This document shows, piece after piece, positions 45,648 to 56,287 of a stretch of DNA of 64,000 nucleotides (its first letter is position 1; every line of letters begins with the position of its first letter). This DNA comes from Chitinophaga sp. (GTDB lineage Bacteria; Bacteroidota; Bacteroidia; Chitinophagales; Chitinophagaceae). Location: the NCBI RefSeq assembly GCF_017745275.1, contig NZ_JAGHZS010000003.1, positions 552,693 to 616,692 of the forward strand, in the 5' to 3' direction. The notes beneath the pieces were generated by a model that searched no databases, was not told the origin of the DNA, and saw nothing but the letters and a program-made list of their open reading frames with translations. The position numbers were made by a program, and so were the translations under genes.

Positions 45648-46577
45648 TCAATAACACATATAGGTGGTAGTACCTATCATGTCTTTGGTACTGAACACAA
45701 GATTTAACATACTATAACTGGTTGCCGCCCTTATTTCCGCTTCGGTATTGTCATACATTTCTGCCGCTACGCCAGCAGGACTGCTGTCATCCTTAGCTGA
45801 AAGGGTAATGACATGCGTGCCGGCTGTCATGGTAACCGGGAGTATAAACCAAAATTCAAAGGCCCCCTGGTTACTGGAAGTATATTTGGCTATTTCTACT
45901 CCGTCGATACTTACCTTAAACTGGTTATCGGCAGCTACTCCGATATAATAGGTCCCGCTCCTGGTCAGGGTTCTCTTTACGGAGAAGGTTACCCATTGCA
46001 TCGTGGGCACATTTGCCCAAACGCCAGCCCTGTTCATGGGACCGCCATAAGTGGTTGCCAGTAAACCGGAAGTCCGCAGGTTTTTTAGTGTGGTATCCCT
46101 GTGCGTTGTATCCGTACCGGCTTTTGCTAATGGCATAGCAGATGCGCAATTAAACCCGCAAAGGCTTTGTTCTGTTGGATTTGCATCCCAGAAGGGATTA
46201 CCGGTAATACGGGAACGATTACAAAAATGTTCAATATCCACAGGATAACCGGTTCCCAAAATATATGTTCCACAGGCGGAATAGACATTTTGTGCAGGCA
46301 TGGCAGTTAGCACTGCTGAATTCTGGCAGGGCACCAGTTCTGAAAACCAGGGCGACCGTTCATCTGTAGGTAAATACGACGGGTCAAGATTCAGATAGCC
46401 AAGGGCTTCCTGTTTGTTGATACACTTATCATCGGAGGGCCATACCACAGATGCTTTTGTTGTAAAATATCCTTCTGTTACTTTCTGTTTAATATAGTTA
46501 TGCGTAGGTACAAAACTTTGTGCCAGTGAATAAAAGCTGTAACAAAAGCATCCAAAAAAGACCAGTATATTTTTCAT
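45648..46577 (-). CDS. Secreted protein of unknown function, partner of the fibre-like protein
   Basis: A 309-residue exported protein with signal peptide 1-19 (CYSFYSLAQ). The mature part has about ten cysteines, suggesting disulphides outside the cell. The C-terminal 140 or so residues (VTFSVKRTLTRSGTYYIGVAADNQFKVSIDGVEIAKY, TMTAGTHVITLSAKDD) form a beta-sandwich like PA14 or carbohydrate-binding modules. I do not recognise the N-terminal part. It starts 8 nt after the end of the S74-domain fibre-like gene, so the two are co-transcribed and probably work together. It is followed by a stem-loop. Confidence 0.75.
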   Translation of the reverse strand: MKNILVFFGCFCYSFYSLAQSFVPTHNYIKQKVTEGYFTTKASVVWPSDDKCINKQEALGYLNLDPSYLPTDERSPWFSELVPCQNSAVLTAMPAQNVYSACGTYILGTGYPVDIEHFCNRSRITGNPFWDANPTEQSLCGFNCASAMPLAKAGTDTTHRDTTLKNLRTSGLLATTYGGPMNRAGVWANVPTMQWVTFSVKRTLTRSGTYYIGVAADNQFKVSIDGVEIAKYTSSNQGAFEFWFILPVTMTAGTHVITLSAKDDSSPAGVAAEMYDNTEAEIRAATSYSMLNLVFSTKDMIGTTTYMCY

Positions 46578-46585
46578 GGCTACTA

Positions 46586-49500
46586 CTATTTGGACGATTG
46601 TTTTTCTAATTTTTCCATTCTTTCCATCAGCGATTGCAATTGTTTTTTCAGTTGATCATTCTCTGTTTGCAACTGGTCGCTCGTTTGCTTTATTTTTTCA
46701 TTTTGCTGATGGAGTTCCTGTACGCTTTTGAGGAGTAAGCCCATGGCATTCATCATATCGAAGCGATCGTGATTTTTTCCGGAGATAATTTCAGCCTCAT
46801 CATCCGCGATAATACCAACTACTTTTTTTCCTGGATTATTTTTATACTCGAACTCTCTTATTTTAAAGTGATTAATGATATCGGTCGCATTGCCGGTATA
46901 GTCATTAATATTTTGTTTTAAGGATCTCAAAGAAGACTGATAAAATCCTGTGGAAGTAATGATGTTAGTAGAACTAATAGCTACATTGGTGGTTGCTCCT
47001 GCCGTAGTAACACTTTGCAGAGTAGGTGTAGTAGTGGAAACTGTCTGCCATGTACCATCGCCTCTCAGGAAGGTAGTGTTGCTGGCGGTACCCGTACCCA
47101 ATCTTGCAGGTGCTATTGTTCCGGTAGTTATTTTTGCGGCATCAACGGCAGCGAGTGTGGTGGCAATGCTTCCTGTTATAGTGCCGGTACCTGTAACAGC
47201 ACCGGTTAAAGTGAGTGTATGCGTATGCGTTACGGCTGCGAAATTAGCTGCTTTGTCTACCAGGTATCCGCTGGCGTCTGTGCCGAGTATGCCGGCATTG
47301 GGCAGATCTATTCTATAACCGGCATTGTCAACCAGGAAAGTTTTAAAAGCAGGAGATGCGGCGCCGGAACCACCAATAATGCGTGTAGGCATGTATAAAT
47401 TACCTGTTTTATTAATAGATTGTACCACACCGGTACCACTTACATACCCTAATTCAATAGCACTTCCTGTACCATCAGAGGTAGGTGAAGGTGCACCCTG
47501 GAACCGTCCGGCGCCGGCCCATTCCTGGTTACCTGTTGCGCCTAACCTGGCAATTTGGGTAGTGCCGCCATACCATTTGAATCCTAATCCCGTGATAGAC
47601 GTTGGTACTGCCTGCCAGATATGATTCAGCTCAATCCCCATAGCAAAGTCTGTTGAGGCGGAATTCATACCACCATAGAGCACTATTTTAGCGCCACTGC
47701 TGCGTGTTGTAAATGATGGTGGATTTACGCCACCATTGCTGAAGGCAATATTGTTTCCGGTTGGTTCATTTAGCAGAATCTGGCCACCTGAATAATTCAA
47801 TGAAGTGGGGGATAAAATCAGCGTCCCCGTTGAAGCTACACCCTTGGGTATCAACACCACATTGCCACTGTCGCTTACCAGGTGTATATCAGGGTTTAAA
47901 GTACTGCCTTTACCTACATAACCACTTCTTGTGCTGCCGTTATTTTCAAAGAAGCCAAACCAGGAAGAGTTGCTATTGCCTGCCCCGGTGCCTGTAACTC
48001 CGGAAGCATTGCCTGTTCTGAATCCGTAAGGCATAGTGATAAGACCGGTATTTCTGTTCATTATCATGGCAGTGCCCTGGAGTGCGCCGGCATCCGTGTA
48101 CCGGAATAAAATTAAATCTGACCCGGTTAGATTACTGCCTGTTTCTGTATTCATAAGTCCTATGGACCATCTTAATTTGCCGGTAGTAAAATCGCCATTG
48201 TAAAGCCTGATGCTTTGAGAGCCAGGTGTGGCTGCTACAGTGGAATTCAGGCCCGCCAATGTATTAGCTACGCCAGCACCTGAAATCCAGAAGTTACCCG
48301 CAGGCTGCATAGCTGTAACCTGATTTTGTATATAGCCGGTAGCACCTGTTGCAGGTGCAAAGGCGGCAGATTTATCTGTCAGATACCCACTGGCATCTGT
48401 TCCCAATATCCCTGCTCCGGCAAGCATGGGAAATTTGTAGCCGGTGCCATCAATAATAAATACCCTGCCAGTACCAGTGTTGCCACCTTGTAATGCAACT
48501 GGTGTGTAAATATTATTGGTGCGATCAAATCCATTGAAATAAGCCATTCCGCCGCCGAAGTATGCTTCAGCAGCCATGCCGGTCCCTCCGGCATTATAGC
48601 CTTTAAATCGTCCCATATTGGTCCATTCCTGTACACCTGTACCATCAAGCCTGGAAAGCAGTGTGGTGCCTGCATACCATTTAAAGCCTGTAACAGCGTT
48701 GGCCGCTGGAATTGCCTGCCAGATATGATTGTTTTCCACGCCAATTGCGTAGTCTGTTGATGTGCTACTCAGACTATCAAACAACACGATTTTAGTACCT
48801 ATACTACGGGAGGTAAATGTAGGTGGATTGACACCATTTTTTCCGAAGAAAATATTGTTGGAAGTTGTGTTGCCCAACGAAATTTGTCCGCCGGTATAAT
48901 TCGCTACAATAGGAGAAACGATCAGTTGACCTATAACACCAATCCCTTTAGGAATCAATATTACATTACCACTATCACTGGTTAAATGAATATCCGTAGT
49001 AGTGGCGCTACCTTTTCCAACATAGCCACTCCGGTTCGTGTTGTTATTGTCGTAAAAACCGAGCCATGAATAATTGCTACCTGCTGCACCACTACCGGTT
49101 ATACCAGAGCTGTTGGCTGCTCTCAAACCATTATTCAGATTTACGATACCGGTGTTTCTGTTAATCAGCAGCGGAATGCTCATAGCGCCACCATTGTTAT
49201 CAGCATATCTTTGAATAGAGAAATCGGCGCCAGTGTTGCTACCTCCTTCTGCTTTAGTCAGCAGCATGGTCCATCTGATGTTTGTATTTGCTGGTGTGGT
49301 GCCTGAATAGAGGTCCCAGTGCCCATCACCTATATTACTGGCGGTTTTCAGGCTTCGCATAATGCCGGCATTATTAATCCAGAACGCACTGTTAGCCTGT
49401 GGGCCTGCTGATTGATTTTGAATATAGTTGGAAGAAGTACCTGTTGGGACGGCAATGTTATACAGTTGCCCATATTTTCTGTAAACGATATTATCGCCTG

Positions 49501-49807
49501 AGCGATATATAGTATCCACACCACTTAATCCGGGTAATGTGCCTAAATCCAGGGTATCCTGCCCGGAGATGGCAATCTGGCTGTTGCCGATTTTTTCCAA
49601 TCTTATTTTCCGGAATTCGGTGCGTCCACGGCCTTTGTTATAGAGGAAGCCGGATACGCCTTGTGTCCTGTTTTCCAGGATAAGTTCTGCGGTATCACAA
49701 ACGTTGTAGATGCGAACACTGTCGGCGCGGATCTGGTAAACTTGTTGTCCAATACTGAATAAAGAAGCCAGTAATCCGGCAAGGGTCAGAATAAGGGTTT
49801 TAATCAT
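46586..49807 (-). CDS. Secreted tail-fibre-like protein with duplicated region and S74-type C-terminal chaperone domain
   Basis: 1073 residues from the ATG at 49807, which gives signal peptide MIKTLILTLAGLLASLFSIG. Residues about 127-482 and 490-853 are two copies of the same module (each opens with YIQNQ, contains LINRNTG/MNRNTG, SGYVGKGS, DSGNVxLIPKG and ends GILGTDASGYL-DK). A Thr/Gly-rich beta-helical stretch (THTHTLTLTGAVTGTGTI) follows, then SSLRSLKQNI at about 958, which resembles the start of an intramolecular chaperone (peptidase S74) domain. The chain ends in a Gln/Glu/Lys-rich coiled coil at about 1025-1070. Such domains trimerise phage tail fibres and then cleave themselves off. 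No other phage gene is nearby, so this looks like a cell-surface fibre. Confidence 0.85.
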   Translation of the reverse strand: MIKTLILTLAGLLASLFSIGQQVYQIRADSVRIYNVCDTAELILENRTQGVSGFLYNKGRGRTEFRKIRLEKIGNSQIAISGQDTLDLGTLPGLSGVDTIYRSGDNIVYRKYGQLYNIAVPTGTSSNYIQNQSAGPQANSAFWINNAGIMRSLKTASNIGDGHWDLYSGTTPANTNIRWTMLLTKAEGGSNTGADFSIQRYADNNGGAMSIPLLINRNTGIVNLNNGLRAANSSGITGSGAAGSNYSWLGFYDNNNTNRSGYVGKGSATTTDIHLTSDSGNVILIPKGIGVIGQLIVSPIVANYTGGQISLGNTTSNNIFFGKNGVNPPTFTSRSIGTKIVLFDSLSSTSTDYAIGVENNHIWQAIPAANAVTGFKWYAGTTLLSRLDGTGVQEWTNMGRFKGYNAGGTGMAAEAYFGGGMAYFNGFDRTNNIYTPVALQGGNTGTGRVFIIDGTGYKFPMLAGAGILGTDASGYLTDKSAAFAPATGATGYIQNQVTAMQPAGNFWISGAGVANTLAGLNSTVAATPGSQSIRLYNGDFTTGKLRWSIGLMNTETGSNLTGSDLILFRYTDAGALQGTAMIMNRNTGLITMPYGFRTGNASGVTGTGAGNSNSSWFGFFENNGSTRSGYVGKGSTLNPDIHLVSDSGNVVLIPKGVASTGTLILSPTSLNYSGGQILLNEPTGNNIAFSNGGVNPPSFTTRSSGAKIVLYGGMNSASTDFAMGIELNHIWQAVPTSITGLGFKWYGGTTQIARLGATGNQEWAGAGRFQGAPSPTSDGTGSAIELGYVSGTGVVQSINKTGNLYMPTRIIGGSGAASPAFKTFLVDNAGYRIDLPNAGILGTDASGYLVDKAANFAAVTHTHTLTLTGAVTGTGTITGSIATTLAAVDAAKITTGTIAPARLGTGTASNTTFLRGDGTWQTVSTTTPTLQSVTTAGATTNVAISSTNIITSTGFYQSSLRSLKQNINDYTGNATDIINHFKIREFEYKNNPGKKVVGIIADDEAEIISGKNHDRFDMMNAMGLLLKSVQELHQQNEKIKQTSDQLQTENDQLKKQLQSLMERMEKLEKQSSK

Positions 49808-50436
49808 GTTACTGTTAAAATTGTACGGGCGATAGGGATTTATTGGCCTTTGCGGCAGCTCAGATATAGGGTGAGCTATCTTCAAGGATATCTTTGCTCA
49901 AATATATAGATATTATCCATAATAACTAAGCACATAACCAGGATAAAGCCATTTTTGCAGCTACCATGAATAGTTGTGACGGCAGACGAGGGTGTTATTG
50001 TGCAATACATACATAACACTGGAGTAATGTAATGCATGGTGATAGCAGCAGGTGTTTATGGTACAAAGAAAATGCAGGTCCGGTGTTCTTTTTTTTCTCT
50101 TCGAACTCGCTACCCTGCCAGCTTTTATAGCTAGTATAAAGGATATGTTAATTGATGTAGATAAATTGCGAAATCCCTGTAAAATCTCTCCCAAATCACC
50201 GAATTTATTCCTACTTTTACAGGCCTTGCCCGGAAAGCTGCAAACCTGACACCTTGACAGTTTTCCTTTACAAGCACAGTATTTGAGTAATCAGGGTGCC
50301 ATCTATCCACTGACTAAGCCCACAGCCTAAGTGCCACAGGCCGGGAAAGCAGGAAATATCAACTGATAATATACTCAGCCTGGATGGGGTTAGGTTACAA
50401 TAAATAGAAATCGTAATTCGTAATTAAACATTTAAC
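49808..50436. other. 629-nt divergent spacer between the fibre-like gene and secA
   Basis: No credible gene is present; the short open frames here lack conserved features and start signals. It must hold the promoters of both divergent units. No exact TAnnTTTG element was found for secA; TACTTTTA at 50212-50219 is the closest. No riboswitch or RNA gene is recognised. Confidence 0.4.
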
Positions 50437-53400
50437 ATGTTAGGTTTTTTATCAAAGCTATTTGGAGGGAATAAATCGGAAAGGGATATCAAATCCATCA
50501 CTCCAGTGGTGCAGCAGATTAATGAGGAGTACGAAAAGCTACAATCCCTGTCAATAGATGAGCTGCGCCATAAAACGCAGGAATTCCGCGCCCGCATCGC
50601 CGAACATCTCGCCAATATTGATAAAGAAATAGCGGATAAGAAGGCTGCTGCAGATGAAGCGGAAGACGTAACCGAAAAAGATGCCATTTACCAGGAAATA
50701 GATACACTGAAAAAAGACCGCGACAAGCAACTGGAAGTAGTACTGAAAGAGTTGTTGCCTGCGGCTTTTGCCGTTGTAAAAGAAACCGCCCGCCGGTTCA
50801 CCAACAATACCACCCTCACCGTAACCGCTACCGACCTCGATCGCCAACTGGCCCTGAAAGGAGACTACGTAAGCATCCAGGGCGACAAAGCTATCTGGCA
50901 AAACAGCTGGAATGCTGCCGGCAGCCGCGTTACCTGGAACATGGTTCACTATGATGTACAGCTGATTGGTGGTACCGTATTGCACCAGGGTAAAATTGCT
51001 GAAATGGCCACAGGTGAAGGTAAAACCCTGGTATCTACCCTGCCCGCTTACCTCAACGCATTAGCCGGACAAGGTGTTCACATCGTTACCGTGAACGATT
51101 ACCTGGCTCGTCGTGACTCTGAGTGGAACGGCCCTCTCTTCGAATTCCTCGGTATTACAGTAGACTGTATCGATAAACATCAGCCTAATACGGCTGATCG
51201 CCGCAACGCGTACCTGGCGGATATTACCTACGGTACCAACAATGAATTCGGCTTTGACTACCTCCGTGATAACATGGTACACAATCCCGATGAAATGGTG
51301 CAGCGTAAACATCACTACGCCATGGTGGATGAGGTGGATAGCGTATTGGTAGATGATGCCCGTACACCATTGATTATCTCTGGTCCTATCCCCCGCGGAG
51401 AAGAACAGGAATTCCACGCACTGAAGCCACGTATCGAATACCTGGTGGAAATGCAGAAGAAATCGGTGAACCAATACCTGCAGGAAGCTAAAAAGCTGAT
51501 CGCGGAAGGTAAAGACGATCCGAAAACCGGTGGTCTGGCCCTGATGCGCGCCTGGAGAGGTTTACCTAAGAGCAGCGCGCTGATCAAATTCCTCAGTGAA
51601 GCCGGTAACCGTGTTATCTTACAGAAAGCAGAAAACTACTACCTGGCAGATCAGCAACGTGAAATGCCAAAAGTAGATGAAGGCCTGTTCTTTGTGATCG
51701 AAGAAAAACAAAACAGCGTAGACCTCACCGATAAAGGTATTCACCTGATTACACAAGGCGGAGAAGATGCTAACTTCTTTATTCTGCCAGACGTTGGTTC
51801 TGAATTGGCAGAAATTGAAAAACTGTCAGTGTCGCCGGAAGAGAAACTGCAGCAGAAAGATGTATTACTGCAGGACTTTGCCGCTAAATCAGATCGTATC
51901 CACTCCGTTCAGCAATTATTAAAAGCCTACACTTTATTTGATAAAGACGTAGAATACGTAGTAATGGATGGTAAAGTGAAAATCGTAGATGAGCAAACCG
52001 GTCGTATCCTCGATGGACGCCGCTACTCCGACGGTTTACACCAGGCCATTGAAGCCAAGGAAAATGTGAAAGTGGAAGCTGCCACCCAAACCTTTGCTAC
52101 CATTACCCTGCAGAACTTCTTCCGTATGTATCACAAGCTGGCCGGTATGACCGGTACCGCTTCTACAGAAGCCGGCGAGTTCTGGGAAATCTACAAACTG
52201 GATGTGGTAACTATTCCTACTAACCTCCCTATCTCCCGTGTTGATGCGGAAGACCTGGTATATAAAACCAAAAGGGATAAGTATAAAGCCGTTATCGAAG
52301 AAATAAAACAATTACAGGCAAAAGGACGCCCGGTACTGGTAGGTACTACCTCCGTGGAAGTATCAGAATTGCTGAGTAAGATGCTGACCTTCGATAAAGT
52401 GCCTCACAATGTATTGAACGCGAAACAACATGCCCGTGAAGCGCAGATCGTAGCAGAAGCTGGTTTGCCCGGCGCCGTGACCATCGCCACCAACATGGCC
52501 GGTCGTGGTACGGATATCAAACTCGGACCTGGCGTTAAAGAAGCGGGTGGTTTGGCGATCATTGGTACAGAAAGACATGAAAGCCGCCGTGTAGACAGAC
52601 AGTTACGTGGTCGTGCCGGTCGTCAGGGAGATCCGGGAACTTCCCAGTTCTTCGTTTCCCTGGAAGATGACCTGATGCGTATGTTCGGTTCAGAACGTAT
52701 TGCAGGCCTCATGGACCGTATGGGTTATAAAGAAGGAGAAGTGATCCAGCACAGCATGATCACCCGCTCCATTGAAAGAGCGCAGAAGAAAGTGGAAGAA
52801 AATAACTTCGGTATCCGTAAGCGTTTGCTGGAGTATGATGACGTAATGAACAAGCAACGTACCGTGATCTACGCAAAACGTAACCACGCATTGTTTGGCG
52901 AACGTCTGGCCATCGATATCGACAACGCCTTCTACGACGTTGCAGAAAACATGGTAAATACCCACAAGGCAAGTGGCGACTATGAAGCCTTCAAAATGGA
53001 TGCTATCATGAACTTCTCTATTGATACTGCTATCACCCGGGAAGAGCTGAGTAAAACCGATGCCAACACACTGGCTTCTAAATTATATCACGAAGGAAAA
53101 GGTAACTATACCCGCAAAGTCAATGAACTGATCAGCAACACGCTGCCGGTAATTGAGCGGATCTATGAAGAACAAGGTCAACACATCGAAAATATCTCTA
53201 TTCCATTCACAGATGGTAAGAAAGGTATCAACGTAATGGCGAACCTGCAGAAAGTAGTAGAAACCAAAGGCATGGAAACCATGAACGCCCTGGAACGCAG
53301 TATCACCCTGGCGTTGATCGATGAGTCCTGGAAAGAGCACCTGCGTGCTATGGACGACCTGAAACAATCTGTGCAAAGCGCCGTGTACGAACAAAAAGAT

Positions 53401-53757
53401 CCATTGCTGATCTATAAATTCGAAGCATTCAACCTGTTCAGAGAAATGGATGGTGAAACCAGCCGCGATATCGTTTCCTTCCTGTCTAAATGCGGTATCC
53501 CTGTAAATAACCAGGCAGAGGAAACAGCGCCTGAAATCAGGGAAGCAGTAGAAGAAAGAACCGATATGAGCCGCATGCGTGCCTCTCATGAAGACCTGGT
53601 AGATCATAACGGTCATCAGGCTGGTGCCCCGGATTTTCAGCCGGAAGAAGTGAAATCTGAGCCCATTCGTCATCAGGGACCACAGATTGGTCGCAATGAC
53701 CTTTGCCCTTGCGGTAGCGGAAAGAAATACAAACAATGCCACGGTAAGAATGCGTAA
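50437..53757 (+). CDS. secA: Preprotein translocase ATPase SecA
   Basis: A 1106-residue motor of the Sec export pathway, longer than the 900-residue E. coli protein as is usual in Bacteroidota, with extra charged sequence near residues 60-105. Walker A is ATGEGKT at 191-197 and the DEAD-like box lies in [18 protein letters not shown]. The preprotein-crosslinking and helicase regions follow ([61 protein letters not shown]). The C-terminal zinc motif [14 protein letters not shown] is intact. It is cytosolic and membrane-associated with SecYEG. It is followed by an intrinsic terminator. Confidence 0.98.
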   Translation: MLGFLSKLFGGNKSERDIKSITPVVQQINEEYEKLQSLSIDELRHKTQEFRARIAEHLANIDKEIADKKAAADEAEDVTEKDAIYQEIDTLKKDRDKQLEVVLKELLPAAFAVVKETARRFTNNTTLTVTATDLDRQLALKGDYVSIQGDKAIWQNSWNAAGSRVTWNMVHYDVQLIGGTVLHQGKIAEMATGEGKTLVSTLPAYLNALAGQGVHIVTVNDYLARRDSEWNGPLFEFLGITVDCIDKHQPNTADRRNAYLADITYGTNNEFGFDYLRDNMVHNPDEMVQRKHHYAMVDEVDSVLVDDARTPLIISGPIPRGEEQEFHALKPRIEYLVEMQKKSVNQYLQEAKKLIAEGKDDPKTGGLALMRAWRGLPKSSALIKFLSEAGNRVILQKAENYYLADQQREMPKVDEGLFFVIEEKQNSVDLTDKGIHLITQGGEDANFFILPDVGSELAEIEKLSVSPEEKLQQKDVLLQDFAAKSDRIHSVQQLLKAYTLFDKDVEYVVMDGKVKIVDEQTGRILDGRRYSDGLHQAIEAKENVKVEAATQTFATITLQNFFRMYHKLAGMTGTASTEAGEFWEIYKLDVVTIPTNLPISRVDAEDLVYKTKRDKYKAVIEEIKQLQAKGRPVLVGTTSVEVSELLSKMLTFDKVPHNVLNAKQHAREAQIVAEAGLPGAVTIATNMAGRGTDIKLGPGVKEAGGLAIIGTERHESRRVDRQLRGRAGRQGDPGTSQFFVSLEDDLMRMFGSERIAGLMDRMGYKEGEVIQHSMITRSIERAQKKVEENNFGIRKRLLEYDDVMNKQRTVIYAKRNHALFGERLAIDIDNAFYDVAENMVNTHKASGDYEAFKMDAIMNFSIDTAITREELSKTDANTLASKLYHEGKGNYTRKVNELISNTLPVIERIYEEQGQHIENISIPFTDGKKGINVMANLQKVVETKGMETMNALERSITLALIDESWKEHLRAMDDLKQSVQSAVYEQKDPLLIYKFEAFNLFREMDGETSRDIVSFLSKCGIPVNNQAEETAPEIREAVEERTDMSRMRASHEDLVDHNGHQAGAPDFQPEEVKSEPIRHQGPQIGRNDLCPCGSGKKYKQCHGKNA

Positions 53758-53783
53758 GTAGCTTTACCGGTAAATGATATCAG

Positions 53784-53812
53784 AACGGATTACGGCAACG
53801 TAATCCGTTTTG
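53784..53812 (+). terminator. Intrinsic terminator after secA
   Basis: The 10-bp perfect stem AACGGATTAC / GTAATCCGTT has a 6-nt loop and is followed by a short T-run, 26 nt after the secA stop. Confidence 0.8.
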
Positions 53813-53842
53813 CATTAATTTCGCCCTGTAATCCATAAATGA

Positions 53843-54517
53843 ATGATGATGGAGATTAACCGCTATATAGACCATACTGTATTAAAACCTACCACTACGC
53901 TGGAAGATGTAAAGAAATTGTGCATGGAATGCGTGGAATACGATTTTGCCGCGGCCTGCGTACCTCCGCTGTACGTGAAACTGGCCAAACAATTCCTGGG
54001 CGCTACCAATACTAAAGTAGCCACCGTAATAGGATTCCCCTTTGGTTATTCCGCTATTGAAGCAAAAGTAGCAGAAACCGTACTGGCTATTGTAGACGGG
54101 GCGGACGAACTGGACCTTGTGATCAACATCTCAGCTATTAAAAACAACGACTGGGAATACCTGGAAAAGGAGATCGCCAATATCATGTATATCATCCGGG
54201 AGAAGAAAAAAGTGATCAAGATCATAATTGAAAGTGGCATATTATTGGAAGAAGAGATCGTGAAATGCTGCCAGCTATATGCCAAATATGGGGTTGATTT
54301 TATGAAAACCTCTACCGGCTATGCAGAAAGAGGAGCCACTGTAGAAGCAGTAAGACTGATGCGTGCTAATTTACCGGCTAACATACAAATAAAAGCTTCG
54401 GGTGGTATTCGTACCTTTGTATTCGCCCAGGAGCTGATAGCTGCCGGAGCAACCAGAATAGGAGCCAGTGCCAGTGTGAACATTGTGAAAGAAAGTAAAG
54501 ATGCATCGGCGCAATAA
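53843..54517 (+). CDS. deoC: Deoxyribose-phosphate aldolase
   Basis: A 224-residue class I aldolase that splits 2-deoxyribose 5-phosphate into acetaldehyde and glyceraldehyde 3-phosphate. The Schiff-base Lys155 lies in VDFMKTSTGYAERGAT and the second catalytic Lys184 in IQIKASGGIRT. GADELDLVINISAIK carries the conserved acid. Three consecutive Met codons (53843, 53846, 53849) make the exact start uncertain by two residues. It is followed by a SPOR gene and an amidohydrolase gene with short spacings, ending at the terminator at 56161. Confidence 0.95.
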   Translation: MMMEINRYIDHTVLKPTTTLEDVKKLCMECVEYDFAAACVPPLYVKLAKQFLGATNTKVATVIGFPFGYSAIEAKVAETVLAIVDGADELDLVINISAIKNNDWEYLEKEIANIMYIIREKKKVIKIIIESGILLEEEIVKCCQLYAKYGVDFMKTSTGYAERGATVEAVRLMRANLPANIQIKASGGIRTFVFAQELIAAGATRIGASASVNIVKESKDASAQ

Positions 54518-54548
54518 ATAATTATTCATAGTTAATTATACAGTATTC

Positions 54549-54989
54549 ATGCAAAAGTTATTCATCCTGGTTTGCTGTCTGTTGGGAAGTAGTTGGGCCA
54601 TGGCGCAAGACAATACCACAGCAACCAACGGAAGTGTAAGGGTGGTGAAAGATAGTCGTGTGGATGTGCTGATTAAAAAACAGATCTACATTAACACGCT
54701 GGCCATCCGCAACCAGTCCGGTTTCCGGGTACAGGTGATTTCCACCAACAAACGCGGTGATGCCAATGAAGCCAAAGCAAAAGTAATGCAGCTTTATGGC
54801 GACTATCGCACCTATCTCGATTACCAGGCCCCCTATTTTAAAGTGCGCGTAGGCGATTTTAAAACCCGTGAAGAAGCAGCTGAATTACGGGACAAATTAT
54901 CTGACCTGTTTTCAGGCGGTGTATTTGTAGTACCTGCCATTATCAACGTGCCACTGGATAAAGAATTATCGAATGAAGAATCGAATTAA
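54549..54989 (+). CDS. SPOR domain-containing exported protein
   Basis: A 146-residue protein with signal peptide 1-19 (LGSSWAMAQ). A SPOR domain spans about 58-137: GFRVQVISTNKRGDANEAKAKVMQLYGDYRTYLDYQAPYFKVRVGDFKTREEAAELRDKL, with the usual VxVGDF turn. SPOR domains bind denuded glycan strands of peptidoglycan, often at division sites. The last 17 nt overlap the start of the M20 amidohydrolase gene, implying translational coupling. Confidence 0.9.
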   Translation: MQKLFILVCCLLGSSWAMAQDNTTATNGSVRVVKDSRVDVLIKKQIYINTLAIRNQSGFRVQVISTNKRGDANEAKAKVMQLYGDYRTYLDYQAPYFKVRVGDFKTREEAAELRDKLSDLFSGGVFVVPAIINVPLDKELSNEESN

Positions 54990-56148
54990 AGAGCTGGCGA
55001 AGGCATATGCACCGGAATTTACCGCCATCAGACGGCATTTGCATGCACATCCGGAGCTATCCTTCCAGGAATTTGAAACAGCTGCTTATATACAGCAGCA
55101 GCTTACTGCCTATGGTGTTCCTTTTCAGGCAGGTATTGCCGGTACCGGTATTATTGCCCTGATTGAAGGAAAGAACCCCACTTCCAAAGTAATTGCGCTC
55201 CGCGCGGATATCGATGCACTGCCGATTACAGAAGCCAATGAAGTAACTTATAAATCCACTAACCCCGGCGTAATGCACGCCTGTGGCCATGATGTACATA
55301 CATCCTGTGTATTGGGCGCTACCAAAATTTTAAATGAACTGAAAGATCAGTTTGAAGGAACTATCAAAGTATTGTTTCAGCCGGGAGAAGAAAAACATCC
55401 CGGTGGCGCCAGTATTATGATTGAAGAAGGCGCCCTCGAAAGTCCGCGACCAAACGCTATCCTGGGTATGCACGTGCATCCTACGCTGGAAGCAGGTAAG
55501 CTGGGTTTCCGGGAAGGCAAATACATGGCCAGTGCAGACGAAATTTATATCACCATCAAAGGTAAAGGCGGCCATGCGGCGCAGCCACATCTTACGGTAG
55601 ATACTATCCTGGTGGCTTCCCAGCTGGTAGTAAGTTTACAGCAAATTATTTCCCGTAACAATAATCCTTTCTCACCTTCTGTATTATCTATCTGCGCTTT
55701 CAACGGCGGATTTACTACCAATGTTATTCCGAGCGAAGTAAAGCTGATGGGTACTTTCCGGGCAATGGATGAAACCTGGCGCTTTAAAGCACATGAGCTG
55801 ATCCGCAAACAGGCTATTGGTATTGCAGAAGCGATGGGCGCTGAAATAGACATTGAAATCCTGGTGGGGTATCCTACCCTGTATAACAATGAAGAAGTGA
55901 CCCGCAAGGCGCGCCATTTCGCTACAGAATACCTGGATGCGGAACATGTGGGAGATACAGAGATAAGAATGGGGGCGGAAGACTTTGCTTTTTATTCACA
56001 GGTAATACCTGCCTGCTTTTTCAGATTGGGTACTGGTAATGTAGCCAGGGGAATTACTTCCGGTGTACATACTCCTACTTTTGATATTGACGAACAGGCG
56101 ATAGAAGTAGGAATGGGTGCCATGGCTTACCTGGCAACGCAGTTCTAA
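54973..56148 (+). CDS. M20 family amidohydrolase (N-acyl-amino-acid amidohydrolase type)
   Basis: A 391-residue cytosolic metallohydrolase. Metal-ligand motifs are HLHAHPELSFQEFETA near the start, MHACGHDVHTSCVLG, LFQPGEEKHPGGA and GMHVHPTL, plus a C-terminal RMGAEDFAFYSQVIPACFFRLG. The dimerisation domain occurs at about 180-290 (GKGGHAAQPHLTVDTILVASQLV). The subfamily includes IAA-amino-acid hydrolases, hippurate hydrolases and N-acetyl-diaminopimelate deacetylases; the substrate is not determined. It overlaps the SPOR gene by 17 nt and is followed by a bidirectional terminator. With a peptidoglycan-binding partner, a cell-wall recycling role is possible but unproven. Confidence 0.92.
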   Translation: MKNRIKELAKAYAPEFTAIRRHLHAHPELSFQEFETAAYIQQQLTAYGVPFQAGIAGTGIIALIEGKNPTSKVIALRADIDALPITEANEVTYKSTNPGVMHACGHDVHTSCVLGATKILNELKDQFEGTIKVLFQPGEEKHPGGASIMIEEGALESPRPNAILGMHVHPTLEAGKLGFREGKYMASADEIYITIKGKGGHAAQPHLTVDTILVASQLVVSLQQIISRNNNPFSPSVLSICAFNGGFTTNVIPSEVKLMGTFRAMDETWRFKAHELIRKQAIGIAEAMGAEIDIEILVGYPTLYNNEEVTRKARHFATEYLDAEHVGDTEIRMGAEDFAFYSQVIPACFFRLGTGNVARGITSGVHTPTFDIDEQAIEVGMGAMAYLATQF

Positions 56149-56160
56149 AATAGTATTTAT

Positions 56161-56192
56161 AAAAAAGCTCCGATGAAAATCGGAGCTTTTTT
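56161..56192. terminator. Bidirectional intrinsic terminator
   Basis: AAAAAAGCTCCGA / TCGGAGCTTTTTT is a perfect 13-bp stem with a 6-nt loop; its A-run and T-run serve both strands. It lies 12 nt after the rightward amidohydrolase gene and in the spacer with the convergent ABC operon. Confidence 0.92.
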
Positions 56193-56287
56193 ATGTATCG
56201 TATCTTTTTGAAGAATTAAGGCAGATTAGAAAATAAGCCTTTTACTATATCGATAGAAATTATTGCTTAGAGCATGTGTCGCGCTTG

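Noticed and set aside
45648..49807. Prophage region
   Set aside because: Only the fibre-like protein has phage-type architecture; it has a Sec signal peptide, and no capsid, terminase, tail or integrase gene is present.
50052..50249. Possible 65-residue gene upstream of secA
   Set aside because: No conserved features, no clear start signal, and it lies in the divergent promoter spacer.
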